From Tetramitus jugosus (lineage: Eukaryota; Heterolobosea; Eutetramitea; Acrasida; Vahlkampfiidae), in the NCBI GenBank assembly GCA_937625935.1, contig OW569373.1:310001-374000 (forward strand): DNA of 64,000 nucleotides, read 5' to 3'. The notes below the pieces were generated by a model. The model was not told the DNA's origin. It did not search any database and saw only the letters and a list, made by a program, of their open reading frames with translations. The position numbers were made by a program, and so were the translations under genes. Of the stretch, positions 9,042 through 17,659 are shown piece by piece. Position 1 is the stretch's first letter; the number at the start of each line of letters is the position of its first letter.

Positions 9042-9638
9042 TCACAATTGACTAATCAACTCGGACGAACACTGATCCAACACTTGCAATGCCTTTTTCA
9101 CCACTACATCTTCCACATTACCACTCCATTCCTGATTTTGTTTTCTGGCCTGGACAGCTCCTTGCAACTGCTTCATGTGCTCTGGTCGCATCACCACACT
9201 TGTCTCATTGTTCAACAATGATAAATTCTCTTGAGGTTCATCTTCCTTGAAAGACCTCAAATAGTGCATGGCTCTCTCATATCCCTTGATTACACCAAAC
9301 AATTTGCCTTCTTCCATTCCTTGCATCATGCCCTGTTCAAAACCAACTTGTCGATGTTCATCAACAGCTGTCTCTATTCCTTCTCTGTAACCTGCATTGT
9401 GCATCTTTCTCTCCAAATGTTCAAACTCGTGTTGTCTCATTCTTCTCTCATAGCGCAATGAACTCTTGCTCATGGATTCGCCCTCTGATCCAGAGTCTGA
9501 ACCAAAAATGTCGTCATCATCGAGAGATGACATGGAGTCTTCATTGGATGCATCGACAGGAGCATCATAAAACTCTGTATCATTGAGATTGTCGTTGATT
9601 GTGAGCTTTTGTTCCATTTGCTTCTCTACAGTGTCCAT
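9042..9638 (-). CDS. YAE1-like protein (deca-GX3 motif), Fe-S protein maturation adaptor
   Basis: Encodes 198 aa from ATG 9638. After an acidic N-terminus (SMSSLDDDDIFGSDSGSEGE) comes the Yae1 domain, about residues 72-125: GYREGIETAVDEHRQVGFEQ then G-x3-G repeats (GMMQGMEEGKLFGVIKG). This GX3 ladder defines the Yae1/Lto1 family. In yeast, Yae1 with Lto1 recruits the cytosolic iron-sulfur targeting complex to the ABC protein Rli1/ABCE1. The length and acidic N-terminus fit Yae1 better than the short Lto1. The gene is head-to-tail with the BolA-like gene, 71 bp away, so two Fe-S-related genes sit side by side. An ACCCGCCAAG motif ends 2 nt before the ATG. Confidence 0.78.
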   Translation of the reverse strand: MDTVEKQMEQKLTINDNLNDTEFYDAPVDASNEDSMSSLDDDDIFGSDSGSEGESMSKSSLRYERRMRQHEFEHLERKMHNAGYREGIETAVDEHRQVGFEQGMMQGMEEGKLFGVIKGYERAMHYLRSFKEDEPQENLSLLNNETSVVMRPEHMKQLQGAVQARKQNQEWSGNVEDVVVKKALQVLDQCSSELISQL

Positions 9639-9709
9639 TTCTTGGCGGGTAAATATTGCGTTGTTTCTGCGTTTTTGATCTTTTGGAGGAAAAATTTTGG
9701 TGAATGGCT

Positions 9710-9979
9710 TTATTCGCTGCTTTTATTTGCTTCAGCTTCAAATTGAGTTGGTGTCCAACATTTTTTGAAGCTCAAGGCATGAATACCCTTCAATTCTTCC
9801 TTGATACTCTCATTGACCAGTCTTTGTCTTTCTAGGAGCTTTAGACCTTCAAATTTTGGAGAAACAATCAAAACACGAAACATGGCACCACAACCACCTG
9901 ATTCATCCACCACTTCTACATGTGGAGCTTCTAATCTTTCCTTTAAAATATTTGTCAAGTCTTCTGCTGCAATTGGCAT
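9710..9979 (-). CDS. BolA-like protein (BOLA3/Aim1-type motif)
   Basis: Encodes 89 aa from ATG 9979, the full length of a BolA domain. It has VEVVDESGGCGAMFRVLIVS, whose SGGCGAMF block with its Cys ligand is typical of mitochondrial BOLA3, and FEGLKLLERQRLVNESIKEE plus GIHALSFKKCWTP, where His of the helix-turn-helix loop is the second cluster ligand and the helix resembles cytosolic BOLA2. BolA proteins pair with monothiol glutaredoxins to bind a [2Fe-2S] cluster. No N-terminal targeting sequence is evident, so the compartment is uncertain. It lies just upstream of the YAE1-like gene on the same strand. Confidence 0.88.
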   Translation of the reverse strand: MPIAAEDLTNILKERLEAPHVEVVDESGGCGAMFRVLIVSPKFEGLKLLERQRLVNESIKEELKGIHALSFKKCWTPTQFEAEANKSSE

Positions 9980-10181
9980 GTTTTACAATCTAGTCTAAAA
10001 GGGAACTCTTTTTCTGCAGAGAAGGAAATTTCGTGTTTGTTTTTCTTCTTCAAGAAGTTGCTTTTTGTTCCGCCGGCCGAAACATCTTTTCAGAAAAATT
10101 GCCAAGAACAGTTGCCAGACGAAGTTTTTGACATTCCTTCCTAAACACACAAACAAGACATTGTTCGTTGCCAATCATAAG

Positions 10182-11024
10182 ATGAATAATACTTTGCCTC
10201 TTCACACAACAAAGGTAGCTGGTATGCATCAGCGACCACATGGCCCCACAACTGAAAAACAAGCAAGAAAGCGCTTTTATTTTCACACGTTTCTCCTACT
10301 GTCCATCTTACTGGTTTGTCTGTTGATACTGCACTATCAGCCACGATACGGTTCAGAATCCGGACCATTGGCAACGACAAACAGCAAAAACAATGGTGTC
10401 AAGAGAAATGTTTTCTTTGATTTTGGTGCTAATGAAGGTGATTCACTTCGTTCTTTTACGAGTGATGACAGTGCCATGGGTGGTGAAGGGTTGACCGGCA
10501 TGGGAAAGCTTGGAAAATGGGACTTGTGGGGCTTTGAGGCCAACCCCGTTTTCACAAAACAATTGAAACAATTGGAGCAGCACTTGTCATCGATCAAGAC
10601 TGCTGACGGAGAGAATCAGTATCGCGTCTTTATGAGAACAGAATCTGCGATTACGACTCAGAATGGAAGAGTCACCTTTTTCTTGGACACTGTGAATGAA
10701 CGGGCAAACTATTGGGGTTCTTCGTTGTTGGCTCAACACAGAGACGTCATGGCAAGTGGAAAGAAGGGCGTTACGGTCGATGGATACGCGATTAGTGAGT
10801 TGATCTTGAGCAAGTATAGCAAAGATGATTATATTGTGGTGAAGATGGATGTCGAGGGCAGTGAATTTGATCTGTTAGTCGACATGATGAAAACAGGTGC
10901 GATGCAGTATGTGGATGTGCTGCTGTGTGAGTATCATGACGATCTTGCACCACTTCCTGGATATAAGCAAGTCTTGATGCACATGATCCAAAAAATGGGT
11001 ATCAAGCAAGTTGACTGGAGATGA
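10182..11024 (+). CDS. FkbM-family methyltransferase, membrane-anchored
   Basis: Encodes 280 aa from ATG 10182 (MNNTLPLH). The frame is open farther upstream but only with non-ATG codons. A signal anchor (FHTFLLLSILLVCLLILHY, about 34-52) is followed by a Rossmann methyltransferase: VFFDFGANEGDSLRSF (about 80-95, SAM-binding motif I), LWGFEANPVF (acidic residue of motif II), ESAITTQNGRVTFFLD, and YIVVKMDVEGSEFDLL (about 224-239, the FkbM signature). FkbM-type enzymes O-methylate sugars or small molecules; a lumenal orientation would suit glycan methylation, but the substrate is unknown. The Asp/Glu of the DVEGSE block are intact. Confidence 0.82.
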   Translation: MNNTLPLHTTKVAGMHQRPHGPTTEKQARKRFYFHTFLLLSILLVCLLILHYQPRYGSESGPLATTNSKNNGVKRNVFFDFGANEGDSLRSFTSDDSAMGGEGLTGMGKLGKWDLWGFEANPVFTKQLKQLEQHLSSIKTADGENQYRVFMRTESAITTQNGRVTFFLDTVNERANYWGSSLLAQHRDVMASGKKGVTVDGYAISELILSKYSKDDYIVVKMDVEGSEFDLLVDMMKTGAMQYVDVLLCEYHDDLAPLPGYKQVLMHMIQKMGIKQVDWR

Positions 11025-11361
11025 GTCTCGATAGCATGGCTCATTCGCTCTACTGTCGTTGTATAAAATTCACGAACAATCTCAATCAAATACAACGAAA
11101 TTTCCAAAACAAGATATCCGATTAGACGATTCGGTTGTCGTTACCATAGGTATGGAGTACAATGACCAAAAAATTCAGACTGTTGAACCGATCGTCGCGT
11201 TCAACCAGGAATAGAATGGAGGTTTCCAGTGTTACTGATCCAACTTTCCATCTTGGGAGTACTCCGGTACATTTCTCGGTACCGAAGATTCTCATCCACA
11301 GCACCACCCATGATTATAATTTGATCTGTAAGATACAATCACTTCTCTCCAACAAACTGCT
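11025..11361. other. Intergenic region, no gene seen
   Basis: 337 bp between the methyltransferase and the first solute-binding-protein gene. Short frames lack recognisable composition. Inverted GGTACC-like pairs occur around 11255-11285 (GTACTCCGGTAC, CGGTACCG), of unknown meaning. The promoter of the first paralog should be here. Confidence 0.3.
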
Positions 11362-12300
11362 ATGACATTCAAAAAAGAACCCAGTTATCAACGACTTGTG
11401 TCCCTCTCTGTATGCTGTTTGGTCATCAGTGTGCTCTTATCGTTTGTGTCGACGCAAACCAACACCGGTATAGGTTACAAGCAACTGAACAATGTGATAT
11501 CTGTGGCGATCAGAGATGGAAGAAACGCTGGTGACTTCAAAACAATTGAACTTCCTCATATCATTCTCGCTCCCACCATGACCAAATGCACAAGAGAGTT
11601 AAATGATGTGAATGTGATGGATCCTCCTTCATTTCAAGGTGCACTTGCACGAGTTTACAAAACCGGTGTGCTTAGAATAGGAGTCACAACAATCAATGAT
11701 CCATCAGTGTTTTTCATCAATAGTACAACTGGAGCTCCTCAAGGATACAATGCTGATGTGGGTTGGCTGGTGACAAATCACGTGGGTCTTATTCTGGGAA
11801 AGAAAATACGTCCTTCCTTTGTCGTCTACAACTTTACATCATACTTCAATGATACCCTTAAACTCCTCAAGAACAGTGGAACGGTTGACACAGTGATGGA
11901 TGTTTCATTCCTGTCCTCCAGAGTACATTTCACAGATTTCTCCTGTAGTTATTCTGATTCGAACTCTTATGCCGCCTTCAGAGATGCTTACACGGCATTA
12001 CCAGCTGGTGTTCCCACTCCTTCAAAGATCAATGATTTGAATAGACCTGAAATACGAGTGGCAGTTGTCCCAGGAACTGCTTACGACGCGGCAGTCGATA
12101 GATACTTGCCACTTGCCCAAAAAGTTTTGTTCAGTGACGACAATAGTGTATTTGATGCCGTAGGAACGGCAGCAGATATTACCTTCTATTTGTTGGACAA
12201 CGTGGCTCGTTACAACAAGGTTCATAACAACCGGTTGGCAATGTTTGAAGGAACTCAAGTTCACTTTGCTGGAGGTCTTGCCTTCATCACAGTAAAATAG
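11362..12300 (+). CDS. Secreted solute-binding-protein-like protein, copy 1 of 3
   Basis: Encodes 312 aa from ATG 11362. A hydrophobic signal peptide (LVSLSVCCLVISVLLSFVST, about 11-30) is followed by a family-specific N-terminal segment and then a periplasmic-binding-protein type II fold, about residues 90-310: VLRIGVTTINDPSVFFIN, TTGAPQGYNADVGWLV, GTVDTVMDVSFLSSRV, and EIRVAVVPGTAYDAAVDRYL. The order of strands matches bacterial family 3 amino-acid-binding proteins and periplasmic cyclohexadienyl dehydratase relatives. The ligand is unknown and no membrane-permease partner is nearby. Two Cys pairs (TKC, FSCSYSD) may be disulphides. Transfer from bacteria is likely by fold, but the eukaryotic-looking codon use and signal suggest it is old. 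Its last third is nearly identical to copy 2. Confidence 0.75.
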   Translation: MTFKKEPSYQRLVSLSVCCLVISVLLSFVSTQTNTGIGYKQLNNVISVAIRDGRNAGDFKTIELPHIILAPTMTKCTRELNDVNVMDPPSFQGALARVYKTGVLRIGVTTINDPSVFFINSTTGAPQGYNADVGWLVTNHVGLILGKKIRPSFVVYNFTSYFNDTLKLLKNSGTVDTVMDVSFLSSRVHFTDFSCSYSDSNSYAAFRDAYTALPAGVPTPSKINDLNRPEIRVAVVPGTAYDAAVDRYLPLAQKVLFSDDNSVFDAVGTAADITFYLLDNVARYNKVHNNRLAMFEGTQVHFAGGLAFITVK

Positions 12301-12518
12301 AACACTAGTACATAAGCAGCAAATACACACAAATACATCATTCCATTCCTTTCACATTTAGAGCAAAATGGTGGAGACTGACAGTTCTATCTCAGTGAAA
12401 CATCGGGTGTTGGTTTCTGAGTTTACTCAGAAGACTATTTAAGGCTACATGTCCGCCACATTATTTTTGATCAAACTCATCCCATTCGGGCAATACAACC
12501 ACAGCTCAACAAACCGAC

Positions 12519-13439
12519 ATGAACCGGCCACTTGCTTTGATAGCTTTTTTCTGTTGGATTATCATTGTGCTCTTATCCTTCGTATCAACGCAAACCACCA
12601 ATAGAGCCTATTGTAACAAGCAACTGAACACTGTGATATCTGTAGCGATTCGAGACGGTAGAAACTCTGACGACTTTAGAACGATTGAACCTACTCAGGT
12701 CATTCTTCCTCCCACCATGACCAAATGTATCAGACAGTTGAATGAGGTTGATGTGTCGAACCCTTCTTCATTTCGAGGAGCACTTGCACGAGTTTACAAT
12801 ACCGGAGTTCTTCGGATTGGTGTTACAACCATCAATGAGCCATCGGTGTTCTTTATCAACGAAACAACTGGGGTTGCACAAGGATACAATGTTGACGTAG
12901 GCTGGCTGGTGACAAATCACATGGGACTCATTCTGGGGAAGGAAATACGTCCTTCATTCGTTGTTTACAACTTTACGTCATTCTTCAGGGACACACTCCA
13001 GCTCCTCAAGAACAGTGGAACGGTTGATACAGTGCTCGATGTTACATTCTTGTCCTCCAGAGTACATTCCACAGATTTCTCCTGTGCTTACTCTGATTCG
13101 AACTCTTATGCTGCGTTCCGAGATGCGTACATGGCATTGCCGGCAGGAGTTCCCACTCCTTCAAAGATCAATGATTTGAATAGACCTGAAATACGGGTTG
13201 CAGTTGTTCGAGACACTTCTTACGAAGCGGCAGTCGATAGATATTTGCCACTTGCCCAAAAAGTTTTGTTCAGTGACGACAATAGTGTATTTGATGCCGT
13301 AGGAACGGCAGCAGATATTACCTTCTATTTGTTGGACAACGTGGCTCGTTACAACAAGGTTCATAACAACCGGTTGGCCATGTTTGAAGGGACTCAAGTT
13401 CACTTTGCTGGAGGTCTTTCATTCATCACAGTAAAATAG
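12519..13439 (+). CDS. Secreted solute-binding-protein-like protein, copy 2 of 3
   Basis: Encodes 306 aa from ATG 12519, beginning with signal peptide LIAFFCWIIIVLLSFVST. The body matches copies 1 and 3 through the whole length: GVLRIGVTTINEPSVFFINE, GYNVDVGWLVTNHMGLILGK, VLDVTFLSSRVHSTDFSCAY, and RVAVVRDTSYEAAVDRYL. Copy 2 has PG to RD replaced in the VVPGT loop of the second lobe, which lies near the ligand cleft in this fold, so ligand choice may differ. A 134 bp stretch (13245-13378) is identical in DNA to copy 1 (12106-12239) while neighbouring DNA differs. The 40 bp before the ATG are similar to those before copy 3. Confidence 0.75.
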   Translation: MNRPLALIAFFCWIIIVLLSFVSTQTTNRAYCNKQLNTVISVAIRDGRNSDDFRTIEPTQVILPPTMTKCIRQLNEVDVSNPSSFRGALARVYNTGVLRIGVTTINEPSVFFINETTGVAQGYNVDVGWLVTNHMGLILGKEIRPSFVVYNFTSFFRDTLQLLKNSGTVDTVLDVTFLSSRVHSTDFSCAYSDSNSYAAFRDAYMALPAGVPTPSKINDLNRPEIRVAVVRDTSYEAAVDRYLPLAQKVLFSDDNSVFDAVGTAADITFYLLDNVARYNKVHNNRLAMFEGTQVHFAGGLSFITVK

Positions 13440-13679
13440 AACACCAGTACACAAGCAACATCATTTCAATCAATAGTTCTATTCCACTTTTATCGAATAA
13501 GCCTGTTTTGATCTAAGGAGGATCAAAGGATTATTTCTTGCTACCTCATGAAACCTCCATTGGAATAATGAGAGGTTTCCCTTACAAAGATTAATTCAGG
13601 CGAAATTATCCGCTCTTGGGAATGTCCATCTCAACTTTGTCCCACTCGGGGAATACAATCACCGCTCCCACAAACCGCG

Positions 13680-14606
13680 ATGAAAGGACCACTTGTATTG
13701 ATAATTGCGTTCTGTTGGGTTATCATTGTGTGCACATCCTTTGCATCAATGCAAATCAACAACAAATTTGAGTCCCGAGGTGCCAAACAACTGAACAATG
13801 TGATATCTGTGGCGATACGAAACGGGAGAAACGCTGGTGACTTCAAAACAATTGAACCTTCCCAGATCCTTCCTCCTCCCACAATGACCCAATGTGTCAG
13901 AGAATTGAATGAGGTTGATGTGTCAAAACCGTCTTCATTTCAAGGTGCACTCGCGAGAGTTTACAACACCGGTGTGCTTAGAATAGGAGTCACAACAATC
14001 AATGATCCATCAGTGTTTTTCATCAATAGTACAACTGGAGTTGCTCAAGGATACAATGCTGATGTGGGCCGGTTGGTAACCAATCACATGGGTCTTATTC
14101 TGGACAAGGAAATACGTCCTTCCTTTGTCGTTTACAATTTTACGTCATTTTTCAGCGACACACTTCTCTTTCTCAAGAACAGTGGAGAGGTGGACACAGT
14201 GTTAGATTGTAGATTCTTGCCAGCTAGAATACCCTTTGCTGATTTCACCTGTGACTATTCGGATTCATATTCATTTGCAGCGTTCCGATATGCTTTTACA
14301 GCATTACCTGCCGGTGTGCCCCCTCCTTCAAAGTTAAATGATTTGAACAGACATGAAATACGAGTGGCAGTTGTTCCTGGCACTTCTTACGAAGCAGCAG
14401 TCAAAAAGTTTTTGCCACTTGCCCAAATCGTGTATTTCAATAAGGACAAGGATGCATTCGATGCCGTAGGAAAAGCAGCAGATATCACTTTCTATGAGTT
14501 AGACAATGTGGCCGTGTACAATCAGCAGAATGCGGACCAATTGGTACTCGTAGAAGGGACAGAACTCAAAATTCTTGGAGGTCAATCCTTCATTACAATG
14601 AAATAA
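13680..14606 (+). CDS. Secreted solute-binding-protein-like protein, copy 3 of 3
   Basis: Encodes 308 aa from ATG 13680 with signal peptide LVLIIAFCWVIIVCTSFASM. It is the most divergent copy in the second half: VLDCRFLPARIPFADFTCDY, ALPAGVPPPSKLNDLNRHEI, KKFLPLAQIVYFNKDKDAFD and YELDNVAVYNQQNADQL replace the blocks shared by copies 1 and 2. It carries an extra Cys (VLDCRF). Its first half is close to copy 1, including 73 bp of identical DNA (13968-14040 versus 11662-11734). The changes cluster in the cleft-facing loops, which suggests altered ligand specificity, though no ligand can be named. Confidence 0.73.
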   Translation: MKGPLVLIIAFCWVIIVCTSFASMQINNKFESRGAKQLNNVISVAIRNGRNAGDFKTIEPSQILPPPTMTQCVRELNEVDVSKPSSFQGALARVYNTGVLRIGVTTINDPSVFFINSTTGVAQGYNADVGRLVTNHMGLILDKEIRPSFVVYNFTSFFSDTLLFLKNSGEVDTVLDCRFLPARIPFADFTCDYSDSYSFAAFRYAFTALPAGVPPPSKLNDLNRHEIRVAVVPGTSYEAAVKKFLPLAQIVYFNKDKDAFDAVGKAADITFYELDNVAVYNQQNADQLVLVEGTELKILGGQSFITMK

Positions 14607-14778
14607 ACTACAAAAAACCAACAATATTTCAATCATTGACGACGTCCCCAGATTCTTTCATCTATTGTAGACATCATTCCTACTGTCTTGTTTTGAGATC
14701 GGACTTGTTATCGGATGACAGCATGCTAAAAAGACCGAATCACACGACACGAAATAATTGACTTCTTGCCAGGTTCGC

Positions 14779-14793
14779 ATGTTGTTTTTATGA
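14779..14793 (+). promoter_or_regulatory. Four-codon upstream ORF overlapping the ThrE-like start
   Basis: ATGTTGTTTTTATGA encodes a 4-residue peptide whose TGA stop overlaps the main ATG (14790-14792) in an ATGA arrangement. If both lie in the mRNA this could lower or couple initiation. The transcription start is unknown, so regulation is only possible. Confidence 0.3.
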
Positions 14794-17627
14794 CACGATT
14801 ACCACAGACACATTCACAAAACAACAACACCATGACCCTACCACCACCATCGAATGATCATGACAACAATATTACCAACATGAGCGATAGTAGCTTCAGT
14901 AACAGCACAAGTGTTGACGGTCTTGATGACACGAGCAGTCAAATCTCACTCTTGCCCCATCACTTGAGCAATTCTTCTTCCATGGTGTCCATTGCCGATT
15001 CTTCTCCAAGTCCTTTGCTTTTCTCACCCAATTTCGGCGACAACCAAACAAACATGACAGTCAATGTTGATCCATTGAAGCCCACCTGTGAAAAGAGCGA
15101 AAACAATGAAATGACGGGACAACAACCAACAACAACACCAGTCAACGAAGAAATGGTTCGACTCGATATCGGACAAGAATTGCTATCACCAATCACAACA
15201 TCATCTTCGACATCATCTTCTACTACCACTAACAACAACCATAACAACAACAATAATGAAGCAGTGATGATTGACATGACAATGGTCGATGCCATCAACG
15301 AAGCTTCATCCAACAACAACAATAACAATCCATCATCCTCCATCTCATCATCAACAATAGTTGGTGAATTAGATATGGACTCTGTGTTGACTCATCCAAA
15401 ATTATTACATCAACTCATGCATCAACAACAACAACAAACAAACAACACTCCGTCCATTTCACCTTTACTCACATCATCACCTCGAAACAATAACAATAAC
15501 AACAACAACAACAGTAATAACAATAGTATGGATGGATCAGGAGTAAACAATAACAATCAAACAAAACAACAACAACAACCTGAATTAACAAAGGCAGCAT
15601 CACTCAAGAATTTGTTGACCACTAAAGGTGGAGAAACGAGAAGAATGTCATCTCCATCTTCATTTTCCATGCGTAGTAGCAGTAGTAGTAGTAGTAGTAG
15701 TAACGACATTTATAATAAGAAACATCATGGCGATGGTGAGAATGATAATGATGACGGTGAAGGTGAAGGTGAAAATGAGGAAGCGCATCGAATGAAACAT
15801 TATTCAATGACACCTCCTCATCAGCCAATTGAAGGTGGTGTGATTGCAAGTGGTGGTAGTGATCAGCAGCTCGATGCCATTATCAGTGCAGCCGAAGAAA
15901 AATTGCAACGTTCTTTACCACGGACGTCTTCTCTGTTGAAAACGAGACACAATATTACGTTGCCTAGTGAGGACAATCGACGAAAACGAAGATTTCAACA
16001 ATTGTTTCATGCACAGTTTCTGAGAAAGGCAGAGAGAAGGAATTCGGAGGCAGTAGCAGCGGCATCCAATCATACGGCAATCAATGGAGACAATTATCAA
16101 GCATCTGTGAATGATTTAGAAAAACAAACGCCGACGACAGCAACGTCAACAATCATGGACGATTCGTCACCATTGGCACTGCAGAAACGAGGTGGAAAGT
16201 GTTCCTTGTTGATGCGAGATGTGGCTCAGGGAGTGAACAAGGTTGTGAAGCAGATACGATACGTGTGTGTTGGTGAACCGGCGAAAAAACTGTATGATTT
16301 GGGTGATTTTGATCTCAAGTCGGTCAAAGTGATGATTATTGATTTGGTGTATGCTTTGATATGTTTTGGAATGCCAATTTATAGAGTGGATACGCATTTG
16401 AAGGAGATTTGTATGACGTATGGAGTGAGTTGTTATCTCGATGCGACCAATTCTGGATTTCTCATCACGTTTGCTGATTCGTATGACACAGAGGACATTG
16501 ATACGAGATATATTCGCATTACGTCCGGTTGTTGGGATCTGAACAAGCTGTGTGAGTTGGATGATGTCGCGTATGAGATTGCTTCGAATCGAATCAATGT
16601 TGCTGATGCTCAAAAGAAGATTAAGAACATTATTAGTGCAACACCAATCTTTGCGAGCAATCTCTTTACTTTATTTTCATATACGGTTTGTGCTGCTTGC
16701 TTTGCTATATTCCTTTCTTGTCGATGGCAAGAGGTGCTCGTGGCTAGTATTGCCGGTTTTGCTGTCGCTGTATGTGACATTGTGATTGGAGCATACTTGC
16801 CGACATTGGCTCCCATAGGTTCGGTGGTGGATGCTCTCGTTTCTGGATTGTTGGCATTGGCATTTAAAGGCATATTTAATACCTATGGCTATCAAATGCA
16901 AGTAACAATAGTAGGCATATGTGGTGTGGTGATTCCTCTTCCTGGCCTGTCTATTACGACAGCGATACAGGAAGTTACTTCGAGGCAAGTACGGAGTGGT
17001 TGTCTTCGGTTCGTGAATGCCTTTTTCTGTTCGATTCAATTGGCAGCAGGTCTCATGATTTCAAGAATGATTGAGAAGGAGATTCCTTTCAAAGATGTGC
17101 CTGTTGTACCGTTTGTTTATCCAAACTGGGCCATGGCACTTATCATTCCGTGTGCGGCCATCGGATTTATGATATCGCTGCGTGCACCTCAGTATCTATT
17201 AGCTACATTGTTTGTGATCGCCAACTGCTTCATTGCGTACTTTCTCCCAGCAAAACTCTCCACCGTGTTGCGCCCTGAGCTTGGTGCATTTATTGGAGCA
17301 TTTTGCGTTCAAGCCGTGTCTAAAGTTTATGGTTGGATATCGAAGCATCCTCCAAGTGTTGTTACCAGTTGTTCAATTCTATTGATGGTCCCAGGATCAG
17401 TTTCAGTCAGAGGCTTAAATGCTCTTATTGACAGTGACTTGACGCAAGGTGCAACATTGATATTACTCATGTTTCAGATTGCTCTTGGGTTGGCTTTAGG
17501 TCTCATCCTAGCCAACTTTTGCTTCTCTTGGATAGGACATCGAGGCGGAGCAAGCTTCGAACTGCTGCCAAAGCGGCTCCAATATCTGAGGCGAACAAAA
17601 TCAACTGGAAATAGCAAGCAAATATAA
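14790..17627 (+). CDS. ThrE-family (threonine/serine exporter-like) membrane protein, Prm10-like
   Basis: Encodes 945 aa from ATG 14790. An in-frame TTG lies upstream but is not needed. Residues 1-470 are Asn/Gln/Ser-rich and largely disordered. The ThrE domain starts near DFDLKSVKVMIIDLVYALIC (about 512-531) with the typical cytosolic block IYRVDTHLKEICMTYGV and SGFLITFADS, then the first five-helix half (SATPIFASNLFTLFSYTV onward, with AYLPTLAPIGSVVDALVSGL) and the second half (YPNWAMALIIPCAAIGFMIS, LGAFIGAFCVQAVSKVYGWI, LLMVPGSVSVRGLN). The last block resembles the LVPGxxxxRG pore motif of the ThrE family. Bacterial members export Thr and Ser; fungal relatives include Prm10. Substrate and membrane here are unknown. 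Confidence 0.85.
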   Translation: MTRLPQTHSQNNNTMTLPPPSNDHDNNITNMSDSSFSNSTSVDGLDDTSSQISLLPHHLSNSSSMVSIADSSPSPLLFSPNFGDNQTNMTVNVDPLKPTCEKSENNEMTGQQPTTTPVNEEMVRLDIGQELLSPITTSSSTSSSTTTNNNHNNNNNEAVMIDMTMVDAINEASSNNNNNNPSSSISSSTIVGELDMDSVLTHPKLLHQLMHQQQQQTNNTPSISPLLTSSPRNNNNNNNNNSNNNSMDGSGVNNNNQTKQQQQPELTKAASLKNLLTTKGGETRRMSSPSSFSMRSSSSSSSSSNDIYNKKHHGDGENDNDDGEGEGENEEAHRMKHYSMTPPHQPIEGGVIASGGSDQQLDAIISAAEEKLQRSLPRTSSLLKTRHNITLPSEDNRRKRRFQQLFHAQFLRKAERRNSEAVAAASNHTAINGDNYQASVNDLEKQTPTTATSTIMDDSSPLALQKRGGKCSLLMRDVAQGVNKVVKQIRYVCVGEPAKKLYDLGDFDLKSVKVMIIDLVYALICFGMPIYRVDTHLKEICMTYGVSCYLDATNSGFLITFADSYDTEDIDTRYIRITSGCWDLNKLCELDDVAYEIASNRINVADAQKKIKNIISATPIFASNLFTLFSYTVCAACFAIFLSCRWQEVLVASIAGFAVAVCDIVIGAYLPTLAPIGSVVDALVSGLLALAFKGIFNTYGYQMQVTIVGICGVVIPLPGLSITTAIQEVTSRQVRSGCLRFVNAFFCSIQLAAGLMISRMIEKEIPFKDVPVVPFVYPNWAMALIIPCAAIGFMISLRAPQYLLATLFVIANCFIAYFLPAKLSTVLRPELGAFIGAFCVQAVSKVYGWISKHPPSVVTSCSILLMVPGSVSVRGLNALIDSDLTQGATLILLMFQIALGLALGLILANFCFSWIGHRGGASFELLPKRLQYLRRTKSTGNSKQI
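15674..15702 (+). repeat. (AGT)n microsatellite encoding poly-Ser
   Basis: A run of AGT/AGC triplets codes for about ten Ser in the disordered N-terminus of the ThrE-like protein. The same unit recurs at 56051-56079 in the OSCA-like gene. Confidence 0.85.
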
Positions 17628-17659
17628 ATTACGAGAGTATGAGAAGTATAATACACTTT

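Larger units (their letters stand above)
11362..14606 (+). repeat. Tandem gene triplication with duplicated upstream regions
   Basis: Three direct repeats of about 0.93 kb coding sequence are spaced 218 and 240 bp apart. Duplicated flanks include a CCCA(T/C)TCGGG(C/G)AATACAA block before copies 2 (12481) and 3 (13642), and TAGAACAC(T/C)AGTAC after copies 1 (12298) and 2 (13437). The duplication units therefore covered promoter and terminator DNA. Confidence 0.85.
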
